This document shows positions 31,150 to 41,490 of a stretch of 64,000 nucleotides of DNA, in pieces. Both the position numbers and the translations under genes were made by a program. The stretch comes from Diogma glabrata. Lineage: Eukaryota > Arthropoda > Insecta > Diptera > Cylindrotomidae. The stretch spans positions 102,054,462 through 102,118,461 of the forward strand of contig OY856188.1 in the NCBI GenBank assembly GCA_963693315.1, given 5' to 3'. The first letter of the stretch is position 1. Every line of letters starts with the position of its first letter. A model generated the notes under the pieces. That model had not been told where the DNA came from and did no database searches. It was given only the letters and a program-made list of their open reading frames with translations.

Positions 31150-33330
31150 ATGTTAAGCTTAAATTTTTGAAGGTTCTAACTAGGCGAAAAAGTGGATTTT
31201 AGAGAACTCTATAAAGAGGTCGTTCGTGGGAAAAAAAGACGAGATATATGGTTCAGTGCGGCCAAAGAATGATTTAAGCAAGTGCTCATGGGAGTTTATT
31301 GCTAGACGAGTAGTGCGCGAGAACTGATGTCGTGGAGGCATTACCGCTTTTCTCTCATGTGAAAACTTACCATTATAGTATTTATAAAATACACAGAGTG
31401 CTGCAATATTGCTGTTTATAATCGAGGGAATCCAAAGAGTTTGTTAAATTAGTATCATCAATCAACTTGCATGCCCGGTGTTGAATTCTATCTAATGCGA
31501 CGAAATGAGTTTTTGCTGCCCCGTCCTTTACATGGGAATTATATTCTATATGGGGTCTTATAAAAGCTTTATATATAATCAGCAATTCAAAAGGAGTAAA
31601 GTAAAATTTAGTTCTTTTTAGATAACTTAAATATTTAGCTGCGTTTTTGGCTGTTGTGTAAATATGGTCTTCCCAAGAAAGTTTGGAATCTACTTCTAGA
31701 CCGTGTGAGTCGATAGAGTTGTTATTTGGGGAAGCATCAATACAGGGCGAAAAGTCCGGTCTGTCGCGTTTATGTGTGTAAAGACAAGCTTGAAATTTAG
31801 ATGCATTGAATTCGACCCGGTTACGTTTCCCCCATTTAAGGATGACAATGATGTCCTGTGACAAAGAAGACATCATTTCATCTCGTTTTGACGCAAATGT
31901 GATTGAATTAATGGAGGCACGGCGGTGGAAATTGTACCCAGAGGATAAAGTACTATCATCCGCGTACGAATGGACTCGATTATTGAGAGATTGCGCATCG
32001 ACAACGATGCGGTTTTTCAGAAAGCTCTTATTCCAGGAGACTAGCTAGGTAGCTATTAATACCCAGTGCCGTTAGTTTAATAAATAATGACTTATGCCAA
32101 ACACGGTCAAAGGCTTTAGAAATATCTAAAGCGACTATTTGCGTTTCACCTTTATTAACAATATAACGGTTCTACAAGTCAGTCAAATCAAATGCACCGT
32201 TAAATCACTACCTAGCATATCTGCCTCTTCGAAATCGACATTGGCGATCTGACAGAAAATTGCAATTCGCCAAGTAGTTCATTAGATGAAAATTTATTAT
32301 TGACTCCATTACTTAAGAGAGTATGGAGACTATAGCAATCGGTCTAGTTGGAAGAATCGGTTTCCTTTCCTTTTTTGGGTGGACAATGGCGGTTATCCAG
32401 GATGATGGGAAAGTGCAAGTTATCATAGAAAGGTTGAATAGTCTACATAACGGTTAACGTTTAGCTAAAGATAGATGGCAGTATCAAATACGATGGATTG
32501 TATACCGTCTGGACCCGCTGATTTATTCACATTTAGTTCTTTAAAGATCTTTGATACAACTCAACTGCGGAAATAGACCTTTTTCATAGAGTATTTGCTT
32601 ATTAAAGTGAGAAGATAAAAGATCAGCTTTTTGCTTAGATGTGGAGTGAATTATACTGTGTGATTTGAGAGGAGGAACTTGTGATTTTTTTTTATTTTTA
32701 CCCATAAAATTTCTTTAGACCAAGCCAGCAAATGGCTAGAAAGATTTGGAGTTGTTTACCGTTCAGGATTTCTCTAATTTTGTCACGGGGTTTCAGGTCG
32801 TCTATTCGTTTAGCATTGTTTAAGGAATTTTTAGCACTTATACGGGCAGCTATCAGAAGTGCACGATTGTTAGTAGTAATTGATTGTTGAAATTGCACAT
32901 GAACTTTATGTTTTGAGTTGCATAGTTGATCGAATGGGTGATGTTATTCGCAACGCAATTGCATTTACGTTTTTATCAGCAGATAATCTAGCCCAGTTGA
33001 GGTGGGTCAACAAGTTGTTCCATAGCACCCCAGTTCGCACTCCTATAATGCGATGAAATAAAGTCAGTGGAGGTGTAGTATTGTGTATTGCAGAAGGATT
33101 GCCAATAGGCGGATCGACCATAATTCTGTATTTATCGGGGTGAGTAGAAAGTAATAGATCTAAAAGATGAAGAGTATGACTGCTAATGTCAGGAATGTGA
33201 GTTGGTTTATCAACTAACTGAGTGAGTAGGTTAAGATGGGCAAACAGTTCGGCGGTTTCAAATTCGCGGTTTCAGGAAGCAGAATAGGGGACCAATTCGA
33301 ATGAAGGTCGAAAAACGTAATAGTATGTTT
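31150..33330 (-). mobile_element. Second Jockey-like LINE relic
   Basis: The best block (31876-31382) encodes RT C-terminal sequence: WGKRNRVEFNASKFQACLYT, IYKAFIRPHIEYNSHV and ALDRIQHRACKLIDD. Just upstream a frame contains VHSYADDSTLSSGY with the YADD box. Weak linker pieces lie at 32698-32898 and 32906-33121. The reading frame is broken many times. It lies in the large intron of gene A, next to exon 4. Confidence 0.65.
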
Positions 33331-33389
33331 ACATTTCAATCCCTTTCATTCTATTCATCACATATTTAGTACAAAATTATTCTACTTAC

Positions 33390-33527
33390 AAGTGGCGTTT
33401 TACTGACATCTCGTCCTATAACACTATTTAGAATACTCTGAACAGAGGAATTCGGAGCTGAATTGTCATTGAACGTATTGTCCGTTGCTTCTATTACATT
33501 TTGAAACTGCTCGTTTTCACTTTCAGT
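33390..33527 (-). CDS. Zinc-finger gene A, exon 4
   Basis: A 138-nt phase-0 exon with an ATTGCAG acceptor and GTAAG donor. It encodes an acidic, Asn/Ser-rich segment (starts TESENEQFQNVIEATDN) that aligns with gene B exon 4 (42205-42330) in position, length and splice phase. It has no fingers. The next recognised exon is at 3370, so the intron to its left is 30 kb. Confidence 0.65.
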
Positions 33528-33592
33528 CTGCAATTTAAAAATAGTAGTTTTTAGTGTTTTATATGATTTTATGAGAGCTTTTCTTTTAATAC

Positions 33593-33649
33593 CTCAACCA
33601 CCTCGTGATTGCTTTCGATTTTTATTTCTGTTGCCGTATATTCACCAAC
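33593..33649 (-). CDS. Zinc-finger gene A, exon 3 (donor shifted)
   Basis: Acceptor TTTTAG, then VGEYTATEIKIESNHEVVE. The homologous gene B exon (42079-42147) is 69 nt and ends at GTAAAA. Here that donor position reads AAGCTC, so the aligned donor is lost; a GTATTA 12 nt earlier, still in phase 0, is the best replacement. The TEIKIES core is a lysine/SUMO-type motif by appearance only. Confidence 0.55.
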
Positions 33650-33879
33650 CTAAAATTTAAAAAAATAGATGAGTAATGTGTAATGTAATGAATATAAAAC
33701 GTTTTAAATAAAAAATAAGACTTAATGACTTATGACCTTATAACTATCTTAAATGGTAACCTTTCACTGTTATGTTTAATTTTCCATGTTCATAAGTAAA
33801 TGAATTGCGTTATGATAATATGATTTTCTGGAACTTTGAGAAACCCTAAAACGTTGAAAGCGGGAAAAACAGTGCTTAC

Positions 33880-34020
33880 CCTTTTCGTTGTGCTGCTCTG
33901 ATAATTGGTTAGTTCTCGTTCACTATGACTAATTACATCATTTATATATGTTTCAGGATTCGTTTCATCATAAAACCTTTCTATCTTTACAGTTTTTAAT
34001 GCCAAAACATTTATTGAATC
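33880..34020 (-). CDS. Zinc-finger gene A, exon 2
   Basis: A 141-nt phase-0 exon, exactly the length of gene B exon 2 (34570-34710). The acceptor is ATTTTAG and the donor GTAAGC. It encodes ALKTVKIERFYDETNPE, then a hydrophilic segment ending in NYQSSTTKR; gene B has the parallel KTIKLEKDYDETLIE and DYQSSLTIT. The segment is acidic and probably disordered, with no known domain. Confidence 0.7.
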
Positions 34021-34073
34021 CTAAAATTAAATGTTAGGTTAGGTTTATGCATGTTATGCGGTACAATGCTTAG

Positions 34074-34106
34074 ATTTTCAGGATGTTCAATTGTTTCTAC
34101 CTTCAT
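34074..34106 (-). CDS. Zinc-finger gene A, exon 1 with damaged donor
   Basis: ATG and 11 codons (MKVETIEHPEN) match gene B exon 1 (MEVKATDHHLN) in length and position. In gene B, AAT is followed by GTAAG; here AAT is followed by CTAAGC, so the GT donor has become CT. The following intron would be only 53 bp. Reading through gives a stop at the start of exon 2. Either this gene is a pseudogene, or it uses another start or donor. Confidence 0.55.
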
Positions 34107-34464
34107 TTTTCGCAGAAATCAATGGTTTAATGCTATTAAGAGGGAATGTAAATACCAAAATTAAATATTATACACAGAAATACAATAATTTTATTGTAAA
34201 ACCCTTTTATTGTAAGACAGTAAACAATTTTATAAACATTTGTCAAAACTTGTGGAAACATACCATCATTTATTCTGTGGAAACATAGCACGATTTATAA
34301 CGAATATTATTACTGCAAAACTCATTGTCGGTTTTGACGGATTATTTGTTTACCTTTACAGATGTCAATGATTTTAAGGAATGCGGTTATTTTTTATTTA
34401 TCATATATAATTTTGGTGTTTATTTGGTCTGGTAATAACAGTGAACCTTAAATTAGAGAGAGAA
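34107..34464. promoter_or_regulatory. Shared intergenic region between divergent genes A and B
   Basis: About 358 bp separate the two start codons. Both genes must have their 5' flanks here, so a bidirectional promoter is likely. No clear TATA box, initiator or symmetric arrangement was identified. Confidence 0.45.
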
Positions 34465-34497
34465 ATGGAAGTAAAAGCTACTGACCATCATCTAAAT
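34465..34497 (+). CDS. Zinc-finger gene B, exon 1 (start)
   Basis: The start ATG lies in GAGAAATGG context. Eleven codons are followed by a canonical GTAAG donor in phase 0. Gene B joins twelve exons (34465-51691) into about 473 residues with nine C2H2 fingers, and is probably a nuclear DNA-binding protein. No ZAD, BTB or KRAB-like domain is seen at the N-terminus. Confidence 0.65.
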
Positions 34498-34569
34498 GTA
34501 AGTTTTCCATTTCAAATTCACTTCTTAATATACATATTATAATGCAATAACTGTTACGTTTTTTCTCAG

Positions 34570-34710
34570 GAATCGTTAAATGTTTCCGAATTTAAAACTA
34601 TAAAATTAGAAAAAGATTACGATGAAACGTTGATTGAAACAGATACAAATGAAACAATTGGTGATTGTGAACAAGAAAGATCTGATTATCAGAGTAGCCT
34701 AACAATAACG
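34570..34710 (+). CDS. Zinc-finger gene B, exon 2
   Basis: A 141-nt phase-0 exon with a TTCTCAG acceptor and GTAAG donor. It encodes an acidic segment beginning ESLNVSEFKTIKLEKDYDE, parallel to gene A exon 2. The next exon is 7.4 kb away because intron 2 holds the HUS1 gene and transposon debris. Confidence 0.7.
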
Positions 34711-35060
34711 GTAAGTTTTTTCCACCAAAAACCATTGTACTACAAATAAAGACCATTTTTTGCGAAACTATATATGTATATAGTTTTTTTTGGCAAAAAG
34801 GTGTTGTGGAATAAGAATTACAATAAGTGCCACTGTTACTGATTTCGTTGTTTTTAAAAATATCGGTACCAAAAGTGCAAGTGTAAAGGGTAAATTTTGA
34901 TTTATATCTACTCACTGTGTCACCGGAAATACTTTCAAGCAAATAAATATTTACGAAAAACGTAATTATCTTATTTTTAACTATTTCGGACTAAACCTAA
35001 GAAACACAAAAGTATTGTATAAAAAATAAGCTATAAAAGTGTATATTTAAAATCAATAGC
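34711..35060. other. Start of gene B intron 2
   Basis: AT-rich intronic sequence downstream of the HUS1 polyadenylation signal. Nothing else is recognised. Confidence 0.5.
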
Positions 35061-35066
35061 TTTATT
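35061..35066 (-). terminator. HUS1 polyadenylation signal
   Basis: AATAAA on the minus strand, about 43 nt after the HUS1 stop codon. Confidence 0.6.
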
Positions 35067-35108
35067 TCATTTTTCAAAAAGTAACATAAATATTGTTTAC
35101 TCTACGAC

Positions 35109-35954
35109 CTACGTACTGATAGTTGGAATTAAACAATTAAGTGTAACATTTGCATGCAAATATACAGATATTTTCATAACATAATCTTGCGATATACTAC
35201 ATAACATTTTTTCTGGATTAAATTGTATGCTGGAAAGAAGTACAGCCAGTTTTTTAGAATCAACACGACAAGATACTTCTAATGGTTCATCATCGTCTAT
35301 TACTCGATTATCGTATTCTATCTGAAGGCTGGTGTATTGACTAGCAACGGTAGTCATATCGGTTTCAATAACAAATGAAAATTCTCCTTTACTTGATATA
35401 AAACAAACTACGAATGGCGATAAATTTTTCAGTTTGTCAACTAAAGTTTTTGTTGATTTATTACACGGCATATATAATGTTAACTGAAAATCAGGTAAAA
35501 CTGGAATTGCATATTCATCCCAATCTTGTATTGGAATTATAATTACAGGAACATCATGTACTATCATTCGTTGTTTCTCTGATTTTGTTGTTGATACTTG
35601 AATTTCAACAGTTAAACAAGGAAATTCTTTATTCGTTAATTTTAGTTTTACTAAATGAACTATATTCTTTAAACTGTTTAATGCTAATGCAAGATAAGCT
35701 GGATTAAATGATAGTAAAATTTTATTGTTAATTTCATTGACTCCAGACATTGTATACTCGGAGAAGAATTCATTTTTGGATGTTTCACAATAAAGTAATG
35801 GTGTTACTTGTGTCATTTCTTCAGTTACAATAAAACATATTTTATCCGGATCAATTTTTAGCACACATTCTCGTGAAATTTTAGAAAACGTTGTTGAAAT
35901 ATTTAAGAAATCTTTCATATGATGTTCGTTGTTGATAACCGCACGAAATTTCAT
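35109..35954 (-). CDS. Hus1: HUS1 checkpoint clamp subunit
   Basis: An uninterrupted 281-residue frame, matching the usual HUS1 length of about 280. The N-terminal MKFRAVI, the CVLKIDPDKICFIV strand, FFSEYTMSGVNEINNKI, LVKLKLTNKEFPCLTVEIQV and IVHDVPVIIIP are characteristic of HUS1 proteins. In animals HUS1 joins RAD9 and RAD1 in the 9-1-1 sliding clamp, loaded at DNA damage to activate ATR signalling in the nucleus. The gene lies in intron 2 of zinc-finger gene B on the opposite strand, and appears intronless. The start has an AAAAATG context; a TAG stop and AATAAA follow. Confidence 0.9.
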   Translation of the reverse strand: MKFRAVINNEHHMKDFLNISTTFSKISRECVLKIDPDKICFIVTEEMTQVTPLLYCETSKNEFFSEYTMSGVNEINNKILLSFNPAYLALALNSLKNIVHLVKLKLTNKEFPCLTVEIQVSTTKSEKQRMIVHDVPVIIIPIQDWDEYAIPVLPDFQLTLYMPCNKSTKTLVDKLKNLSPFVVCFISSKGEFSFVIETDMTTVASQYTSLQIEYDNRVIDDDEPLEVSCRVDSKKLAVLLSSIQFNPEKMLCSISQDYVMKISVYLHANVTLNCLIPTIST

Positions 35955-36827
35955 TTTTGTTATTATTTTAAGAACACTTTGATAACTGCTAGTTTAACAA
36001 TAACATAAAAAAGCTTCTTTATTAAATGCCAACTAGCGAAAACTTAACAACTTTATTGTAATTTTGAGAAAAATTTACTTTACAAATAATCAACCACAAC
36101 CTTTCGTTCAGTTGAACTGACATTTAACTTTAACGAAAAAAATACCAACTTCCCACTAAAAGTGTGATACAAAACTTACTAGTAACGTGTCTTGATAACA
36201 AAACCCAAACAAATCTTAGACAGCGCGACCATAATATCCGAACAAAATGTACTTGTCTTGTACACATGTAGTATGTGGCAATAGTTTTAATTGATTGAAA
36301 AAGTATACTGTTTTTAAATTTAAGTAGTTTTGAGAAAAACTTTTGTTTAGAATTATCGTTTTTAAAAAGTGCTGGATTTGCTAAAACTTTAAAAAATAGT
36401 TCAAATTGATTTAAAATAGTAATAATTATTATGTAGAATAATTGGTGTAACTAGGGAATCGTTCAGGGGTAAGCCTGGCCTTGTACAGTAATCCCTCCGA
36501 CTGCGCGGTAGTTACGTGTTCGAGAAAAACACAGCGCAATGTGAACCCTATTTTGTATGAAAATGGAAAACATGTTATACTTCAAAAACTCTTAAAATAG
36601 AAATCTTCATAAGTCAAAAGATAAATTAACACAAATAACATTTAAAAAAACGACTCAAATTTAAAAGAATAATATCAATATGAATTTGTTTAGAATATTC
36701 TACCTAGAGCGAAACTAAATTTCAAGAATTTCGTGATTTTTGGCTTGAAGACTTGTTTTCAAAGATTCATAACTTCGGTTCTGGTAACTCTATATGCATT
36801 AAATAGTTTTCAAAGTTTCGTAGGTAT
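35955..36827. other. HUS1 upstream region and gene B intron
   Basis: The first few hundred bases should contain the HUS1 promoter; no core element was recognised. No gene or clear repeat is seen in the remainder. Confidence 0.4.
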
Positions 36828-36900
36828 GTATAGCCGAGTGTGTTAAAGCACTAGACTATCATATTCAGGGTCGACGGTTCGAATCCGCTCAAATCGGGTA
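36828..36900 (+). repeat. tRNA-like sequence, probable SINE head
   Basis: TAGCCGAGTG (36831-36840) fits a pol III A box, and GGTTCGAATCC (36876-36886) a perfect B box, 36 bp apart. The acceptor stem does not close, and a simple-repeat tract follows directly. A tRNA-derived SINE or tRNA pseudogene is more likely than a working tRNA. Confidence 0.5.
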
Positions 36901-36919
36901 CTGTATGTGTGGTGTTTGA

Positions 36920-37196
36920 TTGTGTATGCGTGTGTGTGTGTGTGCGCGCGTCATAAACAGAAAAAGATGGGAAAAAGGTGGGGAAAAAGATGAGAAAAAA
37001 GATGAGAAAAAAGATGGGAAAAAAGATGGAAAAAGTAGGTAAAACGATGGGAAAAAGATGGGGAAAAAAATGGGAACAAGATGGGAAAAAAGATGGGAGA
37101 AGATGGGAAAAAAATAGGAAAAAAGATGGAAAAAAGAAAAAAGATGGGAGAAGATGGGAAAAAATAGGAAAAAAGATGGAAAAAAGGTTGAAAAAA

Positions 37197-37260
<64 letters not shown>

Positions 37261-37276
37261 GCTCTCTCGCTCTCTC
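36920..37276. repeat. GT, GGGAAAAAGAT and TC simple-repeat tract
   Basis: A GT run at 36920-36945 leads into about 235 bp of purine-only GATGGGAAAAA units (36958-37195), which switches abruptly to a (TC)n run at about 37197-37276. The long open frames here on both strands are products of the low-complexity sequence, not genes. Confidence 0.9.
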
Positions 37277-37444
37277 CGCCCAATTCTGCCTGATTGTAAT
37301 AGATGGTTATATAATTTGTGACTTGCCATCATCTACTTCCTGCTAATTAATCGCAATCACTGTCGCGTTTGACTCAATCCTAGATGCAGCGTTGGTTAAA
37401 AACAATGGTTTAAAAAAAAAAAAACAAAAAAAAATGTTTTTTTT

Positions 37445-38270
37445 TTGTTTAAAACGCGTTTTTTATTGTTTAAAACAGTTTTTGCATTGAGATTCATTGA
37501 GCATTCTATCGCAAGAAAATATGTTCTAGCTACAGACTCTTTTAATGCACTTAAATCCATTGAAAATATGTTTACTACAAATCCAATTTCTCGAAAAATC
37601 CGTATTCAACTATTTAATTTACAAATCATGGTTGAAATTGTGTTTTTGTGGATACCAGGACATTCAGGTATTCAAGGGAATGAAAAGGCTGATCAGCTTG
37701 CTAAAACTTCAAATATTTTACCATTTTGGGAAAGTATCAAAACGCCCTATCAAGACTTAAAATTAATAGCTAAAAAAGTAATAAATGCAGAATGGCAACA
37801 AGAATGGAGCTCACTCGAAAATAACAAACTATATGAAATTAAAAAAACTATTAGAAAATGGTCAACATCTTCTAGATCGTCACGTAGAGAAGCAACAGTT
37901 TTAACACGGTTAAGAATTGGACACACTAGATTATCTCATGTCCATATTTTTAAAAAAGAACCTTTCCATTCTTTTGGAATGTGGTAAATACAATAGGGAA
38001 CGGTGTAATCTTAAACTTTCTAGTCATCTTGATGAATTACTGGGAGATAATGAATCAAACATTACCAACACTTTAAATTTCTTCAAAATTATTGATAAAA
38101 TAAATGATATTTAATATTTTTGTTTAGATTATGATAAATTGTAAATTAGATTTTTTTTTTATTATTTGTTTTATTATGTTATTATAATTTATAAGTATTG
38201 TTATTAATAATTCTTGTTTCATGTATGCACGAAAAACACTTGTTTGTGAGGTGCCAATAAAATATTATAT
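37445..38270 (+). pseudogene. I-type LINE fragment: RNase H and 3' end
   Basis: A plus-strand frame encodes the RNase H second half (YVLATDSFNALKSIE, VFLWIPGHSGIQGNEKADQL) and the downstream segment TVLTRLRIGHTRLSHVHIF. After a deletion and frameshift near 37960, it continues as LLECGKYNRERCNL, the C-terminal Cys/His region. The element ends in CCAATAAAATATTATATATA around 38255-38275. The 5' part is missing. Confidence 0.7.
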
Positions 38271-39438
38271 ATAAAACAGTTTTTTTTTATTTTTTTTGTG
38301 TTTTTTTAAATATGTTTTATACTACTAATATTCGTTTTTTCGGTTTTAAATGAAAATATGTAATTGAAGTGACTAAACTCCAAAGAAAATAAGTGTCCTA
38401 AATATTGTCAGATTAATAAAGGTTCTCTAAAGATTTTCAAGATTCCCATCATTCTCTAGATTATCTGAAGACAGTCTGTACTGCACGTCCAAATATTTTC
38501 AAGATTCTTCGAAAATTCTCAATATTCGGAAAGATTCTCAAGATTTTGTGGCGATTCCTAAGGATCACGTTTAAGATTCTCAAGATTTCTTGAATATTCT
38601 CAGTAGTCACAAATAGTTGTCCCAAGATGCCTAAGAGTAGTTTATCTCTCAATCTAATGGCATTGTTGTCTTAATTGGCTAACCTCAGAAATTTGAATTA
38701 TGATAAGAACTCTGCAACCAACGTATTTCCGATTTTTTGTCTCCTAGCTCAACTTGAAAAGACTATGGAAAACAGGGAAATAATTTGATTAAATAAAGAA
38801 ATTGAGTTTCTGGCGATTGCAAATTACAGATTACGCTATTGATATCATTCTTATAAGTATATTGGCTGGTAAGGTGTATCAATATTAAATATACCTTTAA
38901 CAAAAAATCTATTGAAAACAACAAGATTTTGAATTTGAAAGCAATATAATTTTATTCAAATTTAAAATATATATTTGCGACTGGTTTTAAAATTTAATAA
39001 AGTTCTTCGACCTATTTTATCAAGTCTATGTTAAGTATCTTTTAAAAAATGTTGATATATCAATGATATGAAATACGTAACCAAATTATACAAATCTCGC
39101 ACCGAATCTTTAATTTCCTTTTCAAAATTAGGCTGTTCCTTTTGATCCACAGGAATAGCACATATTTACCACTTTTTTATTTAGCAATTAAGCAAATTTC
39201 ACTTGCTCCTCCATCGAACTTCTGTCGGGTATCAAATAACAGATCCTCAAGCACTTTTGTACTAATAGTTTAGCTAGTAGAGATATCCCTAAATTTTATG
39301 TATGAAGTATTCTTTGATGATGGCACGTCATTGCTTGCTCGAAGAATCGAGCTTTCATATAACTCTATATGTGGTGTTTAATAATTGAGGAAGACAGTGC
39401 GTCACATGATGAAGGATTATGCCACTAGCTAGATTATT
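38271..39438. repeat. Non-coding interval with degenerate TTCTCAAGATTC-type repeats
   Basis: From about 38400 to 38640, motifs such as AAGATTCTCAAGATT recur irregularly. No gene or other element is recognised up to 39438. Confidence 0.4.
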
Positions 39439-39662
39439 GGGTAGCAAAATCCGAAATTCGACGTCCACGCCGTGTTGCCTGGCCCCTGGGTAATGCTGGC
39501 AGAATTAGGTTGGTGTATTGGAGACAAGCAGAGTAAAAACTGCTTAGTCAATGACGCTACATCACGGCGAATTGGCGCCTTACAACCAATGCGACTCAAG
39601 CGTCTGTTCTCCATGTCAGGGGCGGCTTGGAGCGGGCGTCTGTCTTGAATCAAGCGGCTCAC
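39439..39662 (+). mobile_element. RTE 5'-end fragment
   Basis: This matches the first roughly 210 bp of the RTE element at 16207-25340 (inverted relative to it), starting at the same terminal base GGTAGC. Similarity stops after CAAGCGGCTC at about 39661, and a different LINE follows at once. Confidence 0.8.
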
Positions 39663-40700
39663 AGGGCCGCAGTGCACAGTTCTGGGTGTTTTGTTGTTTC
39701 TGATCTATATTAATGATATTAAAACTGTTTTAAAATTTTGTAAAACTGCCCTATTTGCTGATGACTGTCTGATATATATAAGCGGTAAGCATGTTTTGGA
39801 ACTCGAACAAAAACTTAATCAAGATTTAAATAATTTATATGAATGGATTAACATGAACAAGTTAAAGCTAAATATAACCAAAACAAAAGCAATGATATTT
39901 AACTCTAGAACAGAACCAAATTTAGAATTTAATAATACAAAGATAGACATAGTACAAAATTTCAAATACCTAGGAGTGATTATTGATAGCAAACTTAAAT
40001 TCGATGACCATTTGAATATGATTTGTGGTAAAATATCAAAAAAAGTAGGATTTCTAAAAAGAATTCGAAACTCAATAAGTAAGAAAACTGCGACTATGCT
40101 CTACAATACATTAATATTACCACATTATGATTACTCTTCGACCATTATCTTCAGTGCTACTAATGAAATGTTGTCTAGACTACAAGTACAACAAAACAGA
40201 GCTATGAGAACCATTTTGAGGAAAGACATCTACACACCTATTTCAAGATTGTTAGAGGAACTAAATTGGATGAATGTCAAGCAACGAAGTGTCTTAAAGT
40301 TTTAATTTTTATTTTTAAACTCAAACACAATTCGATGCCAACATATCTCTATGATAATATTAATTACGTGAATGCTTCAACGAACTACAACCTAAAAAAT
40401 GCAGACTTCCGACTGCAAAGATTCAACAAAACCTCAACACAGAATACAGTGATGTACAGAGGGATAGACATTTTTAACAAACTGCCTAACAACATAAAAA
40501 ATGAAGAAAACTTAAAAAGATTTAAAACATTAGTAAAGATTTTTATTAAAGAAAAATATTGATTGCTTTTAATTTGTCTTGATTTAAAAAGAAAATAATA
40601 ATGATAATGATGTTTTATTGTAATTGGAGTTACCTACATTATTTTAAATTTGAAATTGTTAAACTTAAGGTTTTTTTATAAACCCATAAATAAATAAATC
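39663..40700 (+). pseudogene. CR1/L2-like LINE: RT C-terminal half and tail
   Basis: The plus-strand frame 39691-40305 begins LFLIYINDIK and contains ALFADDCLIYISG (FADD box), KLKLNITKTKAMIFN and FKYLGVIIDSKLKF. After a frameshift it continues (40266-40562) with the typical C-terminal region of this group, IDIFNKLPNNIKNEENLKRF. It ends with an AAAT repeat tail (AAATAAATAAATC) at about 40687-40700. The 5' half is missing and is replaced by the RTE fragment. Confidence 0.75.
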
Positions 40701-40702
40701 CC

Positions 40703-41100
40703 ATGGAGGGATTTTGCCGTCTGTGCAATCAGCTTCCAATCGTCTCGTTTCATGACCAGTTTACTCCAGTTTCGACATCTTATATCACGAAGGTATTGGA
40801 TGATGTAATCACGCCAGCGTTGTCTAGGTCTTCCTCTTCGACGAACACCAGCTGGTTGTTGTTTTTTATCATTCTATCTAATAAAGCCCTTACTACATGA
40901 CCAAACTATCTAATACGGTTGGATTTAATGAATCCGATTACATCGCAGCCTCCAAGAAGCTGTCTGATTTCATGATTCATTCGTATTCTATACTGATTTT
41001 CAGCAACTTCACATGGACCATAAATTGTTCGTATGACCTTCCTCTCGAATGTTTATAAAATTCTATAATCGGAGCAAGTCAGTGTCCAGCTTTCACTTTT
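40703..41100 (-). pseudogene. RTE-like RT C-terminal fragment
   Basis: The minus strand encodes KVIRTIYGP, YRIRMNHEIRQLLGGCDVIG and FIKSNRI..FGHVVRA. With frame changes it then reads RGRPRQRW and a LHG-type end, parallel to the C-terminus of the RTE RT at 16232. It is decayed and distinct in sequence from that element. Confidence 0.6.
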
Positions 41101-41299
41101 CATTAGACGTAGTGTTTGGAAACACGTCTTACAACTTTTTAATTTTAAATAATATATTTTTTAAGGTAAGAGAAATTTTGTTTTTACAGAAAAACTTGAC
41201 AATTGCACCGTCCTATTTCTTGACAGTTTGAACTATCGTTTTAGCCATACAAACAAAATTTATTATGGTTCAACCCAGCAAGGAGTTATACGATAACAT

Positions 41300-41490
41300 C
41301 GCAACATCTACCTTTCGATATACCAATTTCTTGATTAGGGCCTAAGAGTCTCCGTGCGGAGCTGTTTGTAAATGATTAACTTTTTCGTTTTTCCGTGATT
41401 TTCACTATGCTCCATATAGTGATTTCACGATGGTGTCTGTATCAGTGATATGCTGTTCTTGAACCCGACATAATTCAAAGACCTGAGTTT
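41300..41490 (-). pseudogene. LOA-like RNase H fragment
   Basis: This is a diverged copy of 26018-26170: CTACCTTTCGATATACCAAT, GAGCTGTTTG and GATATGCTGTTCTTGA-type blocks appear in the same order. It is too decayed for an open frame. Confidence 0.6.

Noticed and set aside
36889..37346. Long open frames on both strands across the purine/pyrimidine tract
   Set aside because: They encode only Lys/Gly/Arg- or Phe/Ser/Arg-Glu-type low-complexity peptides created by simple repeats.
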